Source: Triplophysa rosa (taxonomy: Eukaryota > Chordata > Actinopteri > Cypriniformes > Nemacheilidae). Taken from it: a DNA stretch of 64,000 nt. The translations under genes were made by a program, and so were the position numbers. Every line of letters begins with the position of its first letter. Positions within the stretch are counted from its first letter, which is position 1. This document shows, piece after piece, positions 48,546 through 59,392 of this stretch. Under the pieces are notes generated by a model. The model made no database searches and was not told the DNA's origin. It saw only the letters and a list, made by a program, of their open reading frames with translations. Where the stretch lies: positions 7,108,879-7,172,878 of the forward strand of contig NC_079905.1 in assembly GCF_024868665.1 (NCBI RefSeq), in the 5' to 3' direction.

Positions 48546-48561
48546 CTCATGTACATGCATG

Positions 48562-49336
48562 TGTACGGCATACATATTAGGACATCGTCAGACCTCAGCG
48601 TCAGTACTCGGGTATCAGATTAAACGGCATCGCGCCTCAGACAAAAAGGCATCAGTTCTCAACAAAACAGCGTCGGGGTTAAGGTCTCGACCAATCAGGC
48701 AACAGGCAAAACGGCCTCAGACTAAAAAGCATCAGCTCTCGCGCAACAAGGCATCAGGCGAAACGGCCTCAGACTGAAAGGCATCAGATGACTCTAGAAG
48801 TGGCCACGCCCCCCCTCCCGCATGACGTCAATGCCGCAAACCCTTTTTGAGCAGCACTTTTACGGCAGACAGACAGGTACACGCGAAAGGTAGGATGTCC
48901 ACGAGTTTTTAATAGTTTTAATCGTTACACTTTATGTATTATGTATTATGTATTATATATATATAAAGTGTAACGATTAAAACTATTAAAAACTCGTGGA
49001 CATCCTACCTTTCGCGTGTACCTGTCTGTCTGCCGTAAAAGTGCTGCTCAAAAAGGGTTTGCGGCATTGACGTCATGCGGGAGGGGGGGCGTGGCCACTT
49101 CTAGAGTCATCTGATGCTTTTCAGTCTGAGGCCGTTTCGCCTGATGCCTTGTTGCGCGAGAGCTGATGCTTTTTAGTCTGAGGCCGTTTTGCCTGTTGCC
49201 TGATTGGTCGAGACCTTAGCCCCGACGCTGTTTTGTTGAGAACTGATGCCTTTTTGTCTGAGGCGCGATGCCGTTTAATCTGATACCCGAGTACTGACGC
49301 TGAGGTCTGACGATGTCCTAATATGTATGCCGTACA
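48562..49336. repeat. Near-perfect palindrome, 374-bp arms
   Basis: The left arm 48562-48935 and right arm 48963-49336 are reverse complements about a centre at 48949, with a 27-bp AT-rich loop of 'tattatg' units. I found only isolated mismatches (for example the 'ggggttaagg'/'ccttagcccc' pair) and no net indel. Both strands therefore encode the same about 80-residue chance ORF. The arms contain spaced repeats of 'cggcctcagact' and 'gcatcag'. Likely a fold-back transposable element or recent inverted duplication. No protein or inverted-end family is recognised. Confidence 0.95.
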
Positions 49337-49712
49337 TGTGTCTAATGCAGAAATGGAAATACAGCAGAAATGTCCTTTACAAAGTAGAGTAGGCTTGCTT
49401 GTTGTGCATATCACTGTGTGCTACAGAACATACAATACTGTTGAGCTGAGTGTTTGGACTGCTGGTGAGATACTGACACCTCATTAGTGTAACTGCAGTG
49501 TCACACCGCCACTAGTTGGACAATTTAAAAGAGAACGTGGATTGTGTTTGGATATCTGCAGCTCTGTGGATTTGAAAAACGAGGTACAGCAAATGCCCAA
49601 TCAAGTGAGTTTTTCTATTTGGGATCTATTGTAATACGGCCCTCAATAGATCAAATCTGACAAACAGACAAGTGGAACACAAGGGCTTATGCCTTGTCAG
49701 ATGTGGGAATAG

Positions 49713-50145
49713 TTAAAGGGATAGTTCACCCCAAAAAGAAAATTTTGTCTTCATTTACTCACCCTCAAGTTGTTCCAAACCTGTATAAACGTCTCTGTTC
49801 TGTTTAACACAAAGAAAGATATTTGGAAGAATGTTGGCAATTTTCAGTTCTGGGACATCATTCACTACCATAGTAGACATTTTTTTCTTCAAAATTTTAA
49901 TTTTGTTCTGTTGAAAACAAAATGAGATATTTTTAATTTAGGAAAGCAAACAGCTCTGGGGGAATTTGACTACCACTTCAAATGTTCCTACTATGGTAAG
50001 TCAATGATGTCCCAGAACTGAAAATTGCTAACATTCTTCCAAATATCTTCCTTGGTATTCAGCGCAGTAAAGTAATACAGGACTGGAACAACTTGATGGT
50101 GAGTAAATGATGACAGAATTTTCATTTTTGGGTGAACTATCACTT
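49713..50145. mobile_element. Palindromic MITE copy
   Basis: 'ttaaagggatagttcacccc' and 'ggtgaactatcacttca' ends, with the central pair 'tttcagttctgggacatcat' and 'gatgtcccagaactgaaaat'. Same subfamily as 10037-10469. Confidence 0.85.
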
Positions 50146-50212
50146 CATACTTCAAAAACACTTTTTTGCGCTAAAACCAATTAAATAATAATAATTTTAA
50201 GAGTTAGTTGCA

Positions 50213-50470
50213 ACCATTCAATTCAATTCAATTTTATTTATATAGCGCTTTTCACAATGTGCATTGTTCCAAAGCAGCTTTACAGAAGAAAATAAGAAAA
50301 ACACAGAAAGGTAAAACACAGCACAGTGCATGGTGTTTATAGACCAAGCAAGATCATTATAATAAATAATATCTAATAAATAAATGAATAAATTAATTAA
50401 TTAATAAATGAATGCAGTCTCCCGGTGAGCAAGCCAACACTGCTCTGCTCTGCTCTCCATATTGGAAGTC
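50213..50470 (-). mobile_element. L2-type LINE 3' end, minus strand
   Basis: Read on the - strand, this ends with 'aaaagcgctatataaataaa' followed by repeated 'attga' units. That is the same tail layout as the + strand L2 element, whose end reads 'aaaagcgctatataaataaa' then 'gttgagttgag'. Only a 3' piece is present. Confidence 0.6.
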
Positions 50471-51542
50471 TTGGGTGATCTGCCTCGACTAATTTTTCAA
50501 TTTATTCTTTCTGTTCATACATTTTTTCTATTTTTATCACTAACTTAATAATGGTAACATAATGCTCCAAAGACGCCAAAGAAATGATCAACTCATTTTT
50601 TTGTATCGGCTCTCGTGCCCATATTAGTTGTAATTGTAATTTTTGTCATTGTTTTATATCATAAAATTCATTTTGAGTGGTATTATAATCATGTTGTATT
50701 TATTCCTTTTATGTTTGTTTTATTTTGAATTTCAATTTACGATACGTATTCCTACCAGACCCCACCCTCTTCTGGAACCCAGCCACAAACACCTTTACAC
50801 AATTGGAGGAAAACCACTGAACAAGGAAAACCCTAAGACCAGAAAATACCCACTTCAAAATAAAAGTCATGAGGGAGCCAACTAAAGTACTGAAAAACAA
50901 AAGAAAATAAATAATAATTCAAAATTTTCAAGTTTGAAGCTATGGCTCTTGTGACGTCCGTATGTGAAAACTAAGCCTGCTCTCCCTTATACATAAACAA
51001 TTGCTTATACCTCACAAACATTCCTACATCACCCGAAGTCCACTTTTAACAAAATGCTGAGCACCAGGATTTGAAACAATTTGAAGGACCTAACATAGTC
51101 CCCACATAACCGAAGTAACAGCAAGTGTTAAGTGTTTTAGAAAAGGTGTCACAAAGTTACAGAAGAGAAAACAACCTCAGTGCCACCTTTGCACAAGCGC
51201 TGTTGCCGTGACTGGTGAGTTGGGAAGTCGCTGAATTATCTGCAGGAATTATTTTCAACCCTGGGGCTGTTTTCCTAAGTTTGTGTTACTGCCGTGGGGA
51301 TGAGAGTCACAGCAAACAACCGCTGGAACCCATTTGCAAAGCAGATTTCACTGTATCGAGCAGGTCATTGAATATAAACTTTTTTGAGGTGTCTTATTTT
51401 ATCCTCTTTAAGCACGTTTACACTTGATCTCAATGGATGTTTCAGAGTAGATTAGGCTAACATAATTCCCTGCTGGTTTGGTCCTGGTGAAGCTGGTCCA
51501 CCAGCATGATGTTTAACTAACTACAGCGCCCTTAAGGAGAAA

Positions 51543-53126
51543 ATGCAATTATTTTATACCGTAGATCAAGATGAGCTGTCTAAAATTATTAGATCATCTA
51601 AATCAACAACATGCATACTAGACCCTATACCTACAAATCTACTGAAAGAGATGCTCCCAGAAATTATAGATCCTCTTCTTGGTATTATTAACTCATCTCT
51701 GACATTAGGACATGTGCCTAAAGCATATAAGGTGGCTGTTATAAGGCCCCTTGTCAAAAAACCCCAACTCGACCCTAGAGAACTAGGGAACTACAGGCCT
51801 ATATCGAATCTACCTTTCATATCTAAAGTTCTGGAAAAAGTAGTTTCAACTCAATTATGCTCCTTCCTCCAAAGGAATGACATCAATGAAGAATTCCAGT
51901 CTGGATTTAGAGCATGTCACAGTACAGAGACTGCTTTGATCAGAGTTACAAATGATCTGCTATTGGCGTCTGACCGAGGTTGTATCTCGTTATTGGTGCT
52001 GCTAGACCTTAGTGCTGCATTCGATACCATTGACCACAGCACACTCCTACATAGACTCGAAAATTATGTCGGCATTAAGGGAATAGCTTTGAAATGGTTT
52101 AAATCTTATTTATCCGACCGTTTTCAATTTGTAGCAATAAACAATGAGGTGTCACGCAAATCGCAAGTCCAGTACGGTGTACCACAGGGCTCAGTCTTAG
52201 GGCCTCTGCTCTTCGCATTATACATGCTACCTCTAGGAGATATAATAAAGCGACACGGAGTTAGCTTTCACTGTTATGCTGATGATACTCAACTTTATAT
52301 TTCCTCGAAGCCTCATGAAACACAGCAGTTCCATCGAATAATGGAATGCATAGTCGATATAAAAAACTGGATGAGTAACAACTTTTTATTACTGAACTCG
52401 GACAAAACGGAAGTGTTACTTATTGGACCGAAAACTGCTATAAGTAACAACCAAGAATACTGTTTAACTATTGACGGATGTTCCATAAAACCCTCGTCGT
52501 CAGCAAAGAATCTTGGCGTTCTATTCGATAGTAATCTGTCATTTGAGAGCCACGTCGCCAACACCTGTAAAATTGCGTTTTTCCATCTTAAGAATATATC
52601 TAAACTACGTCATATGCTGTCAATCTCAGATGCAGAGAAGTTAATTCATGCATTCATGACATCAAGACTAGATTACTGTAATGCACTGTTAGGTGGTTGC
52701 CCTGCAGGCTTATTACAAAAACTCCAATTGGTCCAAAACGCGGCAGCTCGAGTTCTTACACGTACAAAAAAGTATGAACATATTAGCCCGGTTCTGTCAA
52801 CCTTGCACTGGTTACCTATAAAGCATCGCGTTAACTTTAAAATCTTGCTTATTACCTATAAAGCCTTACATGGTTTAGCTCCTCAGTACTTGAATGAACT
52901 CCTTTTGTATTACAGTCCTTCACGTGCATTACGCTCTCAGGCGTCCTGTCAGTTGGTAATACCTAGAATTTCAAAATCAAGTGCAGGTGGTAGATCCTTT
53001 TCCTATCTAGCGCCTAAACTTTGGAATAGTCTTCCCTGCACTGTCCGGGAGGCAGACACACTCTGTCAGTTTAAATCTAGACTAAAGACGCATCTTTTTA
53101 ATCTTGCATACACTACTCTTCCATAA
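51543..53126 (+). CDS. L2-clade LINE reverse transcriptase, 5'-truncated but open
   Basis: A single open frame of 527 codons. Residues about 90-330 form the reverse transcriptase: NYRPISNLPFISKVLEKV, then LLDLSAAFDTIDHS (RT block A), [15 protein letters not shown] (block B) and [11 protein letters not shown] (catalytic YADD near residue 246). The C-terminal part carries [19 protein letters not shown] and [16 protein letters not shown], typical of the L2/CR1 group. The apurinic-type endonuclease domain expected upstream is missing, so this is a 5'-truncated copy whose first ATG is incidental. It would act in target-primed reverse transcription in a full-length element. The 300-codon C-terminal part is repeated almost exactly at 60695-61597. 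Confidence 0.9.
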   Translation: MQLFYTVDQDELSKIIRSSKSTTCILDPIPTNLLKEMLPEIIDPLLGIINSSLTLGHVPKAYKVAVIRPLVKKPQLDPRELGNYRPISNLPFISKVLEKVVSTQLCSFLQRNDINEEFQSGFRACHSTETALIRVTNDLLLASDRGCISLLVLLDLSAAFDTIDHSTLLHRLENYVGIKGIALKWFKSYLSDRFQFVAINNEVSRKSQVQYGVPQGSVLGPLLFALYMLPLGDIIKRHGVSFHCYADDTQLYISSKPHETQQFHRIMECIVDIKNWMSNNFLLLNSDKTEVLLIGPKTAISNNQEYCLTIDGCSIKPSSSAKNLGVLFDSNLSFESHVANTCKIAFFHLKNISKLRHMLSISDAEKLIHAFMTSRLDYCNALLGGCPAGLLQKLQLVQNAAARVLTRTKKYEHISPVLSTLHWLPIKHRVNFKILLITYKALHGLAPQYLNELLLYYSPSRALRSQASCQLVIPRISKSSAGGRSFSYLAPKLWNSLPCTVREADTLCQFKSRLKTHLFNLAYTTLP

Positions 53127-53764
53127 TATAAATCTTCAGAGGGTTTAGGCTGCATTAGTTAGATCAACCGGAACCAAAAACACAACTGATGTACTTGTTG
53201 CATCAAAGAGTACAGAACAGTACTCTACTCTCAGCCAGTCTTGTCTCATTGTTCCAAGGTTACCACAGCGAGCAGGATGCAGTTCATGGCCTGACCTGAT
53301 GGTAGAGCGGAGAATGGGAAGTGGGGACCTGACAAGAGCTGAGATGATAGAGCTGGATAAAGAAGGACGCGGTCTCTTGACATGTCTTCACCACAAAACT
53401 TCAAATGCTATTAGATTATTAATGATAATCTTAAACTATAATTTATTTTATTATTAAGTTTATTTATTTTATTTAGCCTTGTTGTGCAAGTTCTCTGGAG
53501 CTTGTGCAGAGGCAGCAGCTTTTGCCAGAGGGGAACTGGAATCCCCTGGTTGGGCCTGGGTTCTCCTGAGGTTTTTTTTCTCGATTAGAGTTTTGGGTTC
53601 CTCGCCACCGTTTGCATACTGTTTTTGCACTATCTGCCTGACCGGGGGGGCTGCTTTAGAATCTTAAAGTTTTACTTAATTAATATTGCATATAGGAATT
53701 TATTATCTGTTATATTTGACCTGTGCTTCTCTCTCCTTTATCCTAAATGTGTGCTCTCACTGAG

Positions 53765-53935
53765 CGTGTGTGTGTGTGCGTACTTGTCTGTGTACGTACG
53801 TGTGTGTGTGTGTGTGTGTTGTGTGTGCGTGCGTGCGTGCGTGCGCATCCGTGTGTGTGTGTGTGTGTCTCTGTGTCTGTGTGTGTTGGTGCGTGTTGTG
53901 TGTGTGGAGTGTTTTGTGTGTGGGTGTGTCTGTCT
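53765..53935. repeat. (GT)n-rich tract in L2 3' UTR
   Basis: Imperfect GT/GCGT repeats. The same position in copy 2 (62225-62335) carries a shorter tract. Confidence 0.9.
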
Positions 53936-54079
53936 TCTGTGTTTTCAACCTTTTCTTGTTTTTGCAGGTACAACTTTGATTGTTTTGCTTATAGTCAATA
54001 TGTCTCATGTACAGCTGCTTTGTAACAATGAAAATTGTAAAAGCGCTATATAAATAAAGTTGAGTTGAGTTGAGAGAGT

Positions 54080-57000
54080 TTATGGTAATACATTAGTTAA
54101 AACAGGGCTTTAGGATGTTTTACGCAGTTATGCATTTTCAGATTTTTTTCTTCCTTGCCACAAAAAAGTGATGCTTTTTTTTTTTTTAGAAATGTTTTAA
54201 TAATATTTAAAAAGTGTTCTGATAAAAAAAAGAATTTGTAATTTTTATACTTAGAGCTAAACATTTATATATAATATATATATATATATTGCAAAATTAT
54301 GTACATTTTTGGCTGGATTTGTTTAAAAATTTCCACTCACACCAGTTGCCTCTTACAAGACTGTTGTAAACCATTCTCACATGTTAATCATTTAAATCCC
54401 TATTTAAGTCAGACAGTCAGACAAAGTTGCCTTTGTGACATGTCAATCAGAAGAAATATTCAATGCACGCAGGAAACAAAATATTTACGCTGGCAAGGCA
54501 CAAAACCCCACATACACAACACAAACCTTGTGTCACAGGTCAATCTTATTGTTGAGTCCTAAATACTAAACAAGCATTGCTTGGCAATATTGTTAATCAG
54601 TTTAAAAAGATTTGAATATACTAAATATATATAAATACATACTGGATCCTGCAGGAAGTGTATCCACAGGCTAGTGTAAATGTCAGAGATCGCTTGAAAA
54701 AAATGAAATTGAGAAAATAAGTGAAGCTTGAGGCATTTAGCGAATTGCTGTAGCCTAAGGCACTGGAGCTTTCAGAATGGTCAAAACAAAAAAACGGATG
54801 ACTGGGCAATGCGTCCTTGGGGGGTTAAGGGCAGTTTTATGTATTTGGAGAAACAGATGAAATAGGATGATAGGTCTTCTTTGGAAATGGTGTTTTATTC
54901 TTCACCTAGCTATTTTTGATTCATAGACGACCTGTTATTTCAGCCATTGGCTAGTTCAAAGCAAATGCATTAAAAATGCAACAACTCCCCTATAGACCTG
55001 AGGCTTCTTCCATATAGGCTAATAATTCCTAGGGTTCAAGTGGTAATGTCACAGCAATTATAGATTTTCTCATTGAATCTTCAGCAAGTCTTTCTAACCC
55101 AATTAGAAAATAGCTGTTAAATAGCTGCAATTTTGCAGGTGCTTTGTGCACAGAAGGCTTATGCAGATGAATCCTTGCAGTAACAGCTTGTTATGTCAGA
55201 GGCAGTTTGAAGACAGCTTCTTTCTCTATACATTATGCACACTTCATCAGCTCATTTCAGCTCCACAGAGTGCGAACTGACCTAGTCACATAATGACAGT
55301 AAGAAGAGAAACTCAATTACTCTTTTAGTAATCTGCAGAATTGCACATATGGAGCTCTCATCTGCTCAATGTGTTCCTGTGCGATTTACTGTGTGATATT
55401 TCCTTTTACACTGAGGTCAGGAAGTCCTGATTATTTGTGTATGTGGCACTGATAATGTTTCTTGTGAGTACGTTTGCAACAGTACACTGACTCGATACTT
55501 AGATCTAGCAACTATTGTGATTATTAAATACTACGTTCATTAATGTCAGTGGTGCAAAGATTTAATAATATTATGTTGTGCTTTCTATTTTGCTCCTTGC
55601 TTGTCAGTTACACTAGAATAATCTCTCTTATTCACATTAGTAATGCCTGTCTATACAACAGCAACTTGACAAATCTAAGAAATCTGTACAAGCGCTTCGG
55701 AGAATAAAGCACAGATGGTCAATCAGGAAGACAACCTTGTTTCAAAGCATACAGATGCTCCAGATTCAATTAATATGATGAAACGTTGTCATTCTCAATT
55801 CACTGCGGATAAGGAACAGGCTGAATCCTGTTTACAATACCAGTGCAATGTCTTAACAATGATCCCACATGTATATCTTGCACAGTTAATATTTAATCAC
55901 TTTTGATAGGCTAATGTCTGGACTCAGTAATGTTACAATGAAGGATCATATTAGCTTTGGACGTAGATCAACAAAGACACTTTATTTCCCAGCTGAGCTT
56001 AATTCTCAGAGAAAGGTTGAAGTTTTTCCTTATTGTAAGAGTCACATCCTGAAGGCCTTTTCATAGTTCTTCAAACGCGAAGTTTAAGCAATAGTGACAT
56101 CATGTGGCTGAAATAAAAATAGCTTTTTAGAGAAAGAAAGAAATAAGGCAGATGCAAATAAGAACACATGTATTAATATTTCATGTTACACTGAGCATGA
56201 CAAATGACAACATCACATTTTATCATACTATAAATAGGCCTACTATTAAGAGCTGCAGGTAACAAGAAGGGGAGTATGCAGGATTTGTTATCTGGTTTGG
56301 CTTATGATCATTTTCATATAATTATGCTAAAACGTGCACTTGATGGTTTTTATTCCACTGTTGTCCCAAATACCTCAACACACAATTCCAGAGTTAGGTT
56401 TTCTCCTGGAAGGGACACGGTCACATAACGGCCCTAGAACGCTGCCACACTTCAAGATCTTCTACCCTCCAGCAGGGATGGAGGACACTTTAACACACCT
56501 GAATAAAAGTGCCAGAAGAAGTTTAAGTATCACCTTAAAATGAAAAATATGATCATATTGATCTATTATTAATCCTTACACTGTTTGCACGGCCCTCAGA
56601 CTCCAGTGTATCTTCGATGTGAACCACAGCTCCATTCAGCTGTTCAGAGCAGCAGTCTGCACGATTGGTAGGCCTATATAACGATTGCATAACTCTGAAT
56701 CAGATCCAATCTCCACCAAGGATTGTTTTCAGTATCTGTTTGAGCACAAGAGCCCTTGGTCAGGTCAGCCTGCCGGTTCCCATCAATGGCGTTCTGTGCG
56801 AGACCCAGATTTATAAACTCAATTTACACTGGATGTGCCACACGGACCCGTTCAGATTGAACCACTGCTGATGTGTCTAAGACACACACGAAAAGGAAGC
56901 ATGATTCATGTCCTCTCAAAAATATATGCATAACACTCTCATTTAGATTTACCTTCGGAGATTACACCTCAACCTCAAATAGGCCCTACGGTCGGCTACT

Positions 57001-57490
57001 TTTAAGAGTACATTAACATATTGTAGTTCTACAGGCTGGATTTGTTGCTCCAGCCTGTACGGAATTTATTTTTGCAACCCTAAAGAAATGTCAAAATAAA
57101 CAGATGATTTTATAATTCGCTTACATTAGCATTTATTGATATTTCAGTGGAGGCAGGAACTACTGCAAAAATCATAGGATTTTTGGCTTATTAAAAATAC
57201 ATGGCAAAAATTATATTTAGACATTATGTTATGTTTAAAAATTAAACAAAAATAAATATATAAAATGTTTACAATTTAAGCTTAAAACAAGAAAAATATC
57301 TGCTAGTGGGCTAAGAAAAATAGCCTACATATACAAGTTTAAACGTAATGGAGTTTATTCAAGTTTATTGGCAGATTTCTGAAAAATTAGATGTTAGAAA
57401 TTAGATCTTCAACAATTTTTTTTGTCAGAAAAGTCATCTCAAGTCGATGCATTTTAAAATATCAAGATTTTTTTTGCAGCGTAACAGAAA
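54080..57490. other. Intergenic DNA, no gene seen
   Basis: AT-rich, with an interrupted TA tract near 54267-54290. ORFs are short and have no recognised motif. Confidence 0.4.
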
Positions 57491-57735
57491 TTAAAGGGAT
57501 AGTTCACGCAAAAATGAAAATTCTGTCACTAATTACCCACTCTCTAGTTGTTCCAAACTTGTATGAATTTCTTTGCTCTGATAAACACAGTGAAAGATAT
57601 TTGGATGCTTGCAACCAAACAGTTCTTGGACCCCATTGACTAACATAGTAGGAAAAATGACAATGGTAGTCAAAAGTGCCCCAGAACTGTTTTCTGTACA
57701 ATCTTCAAAATATCTTCTTTTTCGTACAACAGAAC
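57491..57735. mobile_element. MITE copy, left part
   Basis: 'ttaaagggatagttcacgca' start and 'ctaacatagtaggaaaaatg' middle are present. The right terminus is not found. Confidence 0.75.
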
Positions 57736-59390
57736 AAAAAGCAGCATTAAGCCAAAAGACTGTTGGGCCGTACCTTTCAACACAATGTTTTCTGTAAAAA
57801 GAAACTCGCATGGGTTGTTCTTCAGCAACAAAAAATAAGTTCTCTTTAAAAGGGTTTAAATGGTTTTTACCTCTGAGTTTAAGAGTTGCACAAGGTACCG
57901 TATAGAGATAAGAACCACCCTGGCCACAATGATGTTTATTAGAAACCATAGCTCTTTCATTCCTACCAAGTATGTAAAGTCTCTTGGTCTGCAATATGTA
58001 ATGTTGTATTGAGAGGTCTTCTCGGGTCCAAAGATCTTTACCCGACCTGAATCACATTGAGTCTGACAGACCCAATAAAGTTAGACCCGAGTTTCATTCA
58101 TTTATTCATTCGTTTACAGATTAATTTGTTTGTTTATTGGTACATTTATCTTTTTATCAATTTAAACTTAAGTCATTTACACATTAAAGCACATTAGTAA
58201 ATCCACTGTATGCAGAGTGGAAAGTGTGCCTCGCTCTCAAGCGCTTTCTGCCGCCATGTTGCTTTTTTTTGACAGGTATAATGCAAATCATCAGTAGTGT
58301 TTTTTGAGGAAATGTATATTGGCAAGTCAGTCCAGTTCACCATTTTGGTGACTTTAAAAATGTCAAATTAATGATACTGAATTGAAATCTTCATCTAAAA
58401 GTCTTGTATTTAAGTGCCATTTTTATACATAAAGACATGGAAATTGCAATTGTCTACATACCAGAGTAAGTAGAGATCGTGCATGTCGAACAGTTATTCA
58501 TTTTAATATTCACGCATAATGTATTTTGCCTCATATTACCTTTTTTTTTTTTAGCTTATCTTGATGTTCACTCTGGCACAAACCCAAGCACTGGACTACT
58601 ACACTAATGCTACACATCACTTTGTAAACTCTGGTTTAAGAGGGGTAAGGGTTGCAATATTCAAACAACTTTTTTTTACCTTTATTTACTAAATGTATAT
58701 TAAAACAAAGAAACAGAACAGACATGACAAAATTTACACTCGCACATCATAAAAGCAACTGACATCAGATCATCAGTTCGAATAATTTTCTATTTATTTT
58801 TTTAAACAGAACAAACTGAAATGTCTACATCACTTGACAACCCAGACAAACCACTATCGAATTATGACATTTATTTAAGTGCTTTGAGAACCACTGCGCT
58901 GAAGAATTTTCACATGTTAGTAACAGAAAGTTTCACACTGTTTTTGCATGAAAATTGGTAACAGTTACACTAACTTGGTACTTCCACAAAAATGACACCG
59001 CACAAAAAAAAGGAAATATTTACAGATGCGGCACAAAGTATTTAAGAAAACATCTTTACAAAGCATTTGTGGCCGTTATTTATGCATTTTATTAATTAGC
59101 ATTTTTATACCACAAGAACAAAGTTTGTTGTCTCATGCGACAAAAGTTGATGATCTTTGGATCTTTTTTAGTCTTTTAAATTTGAAGGACCCTGAAACAA
59201 CAAAAATTCTCAAAACACACTTTTAACAAAGTCTTTACCAGAGAAATATATAAAGAGAAAATGCAAACAAGATGAACAAAAACATACAAAACAAATAATA
59301 ATGTGCAAACATATTCAAATGAACAGAATTTGCCTTAATCTGAGTCTGAGACTCTTGTGTCTGTTCACAAGCATGTGCTCTTGTTAACTT
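57736..59390. other. Intergenic or TOPAZ1 downstream DNA, nothing firmly recognised
   Basis: May include the last exon and 3' UTR of the - strand TOPAZ1 gene, but I could not identify it. The stretch 58010-58100 with 'cgggtc'/'gacccg' motifs looks repeat-derived. Confidence 0.4.
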
Positions 59391-59392
59391 AC

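Larger units (their letters stand above)
51543..54075 (+). mobile_element. L2-type retrotransposon copy 1
   Basis: Spans the RT ORF, a 3' UTR with a (GT)n-rich stretch (53765-53935) and a terminal tail 'gctatataaataaagttgag' followed by further 'ttgag' units at about 54062-54074. A short tandem-repeat tail instead of poly(A) is characteristic of L2 elements. The 5' border is not defined and may lie somewhat upstream. Confidence 0.85.

Noticed and set aside
48484..49414. Two 97-codon ORFs with nearly the same protein on opposite strands
   Set aside because: A direct consequence of the palindrome; sequence is low in hydrophobic residues and has no start context or homology I recognise.
53625..54053. 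Cys/Val-rich ORFs in the GT-rich tract
   Set aside because: Microsatellite translation inside the L2 3' UTR.
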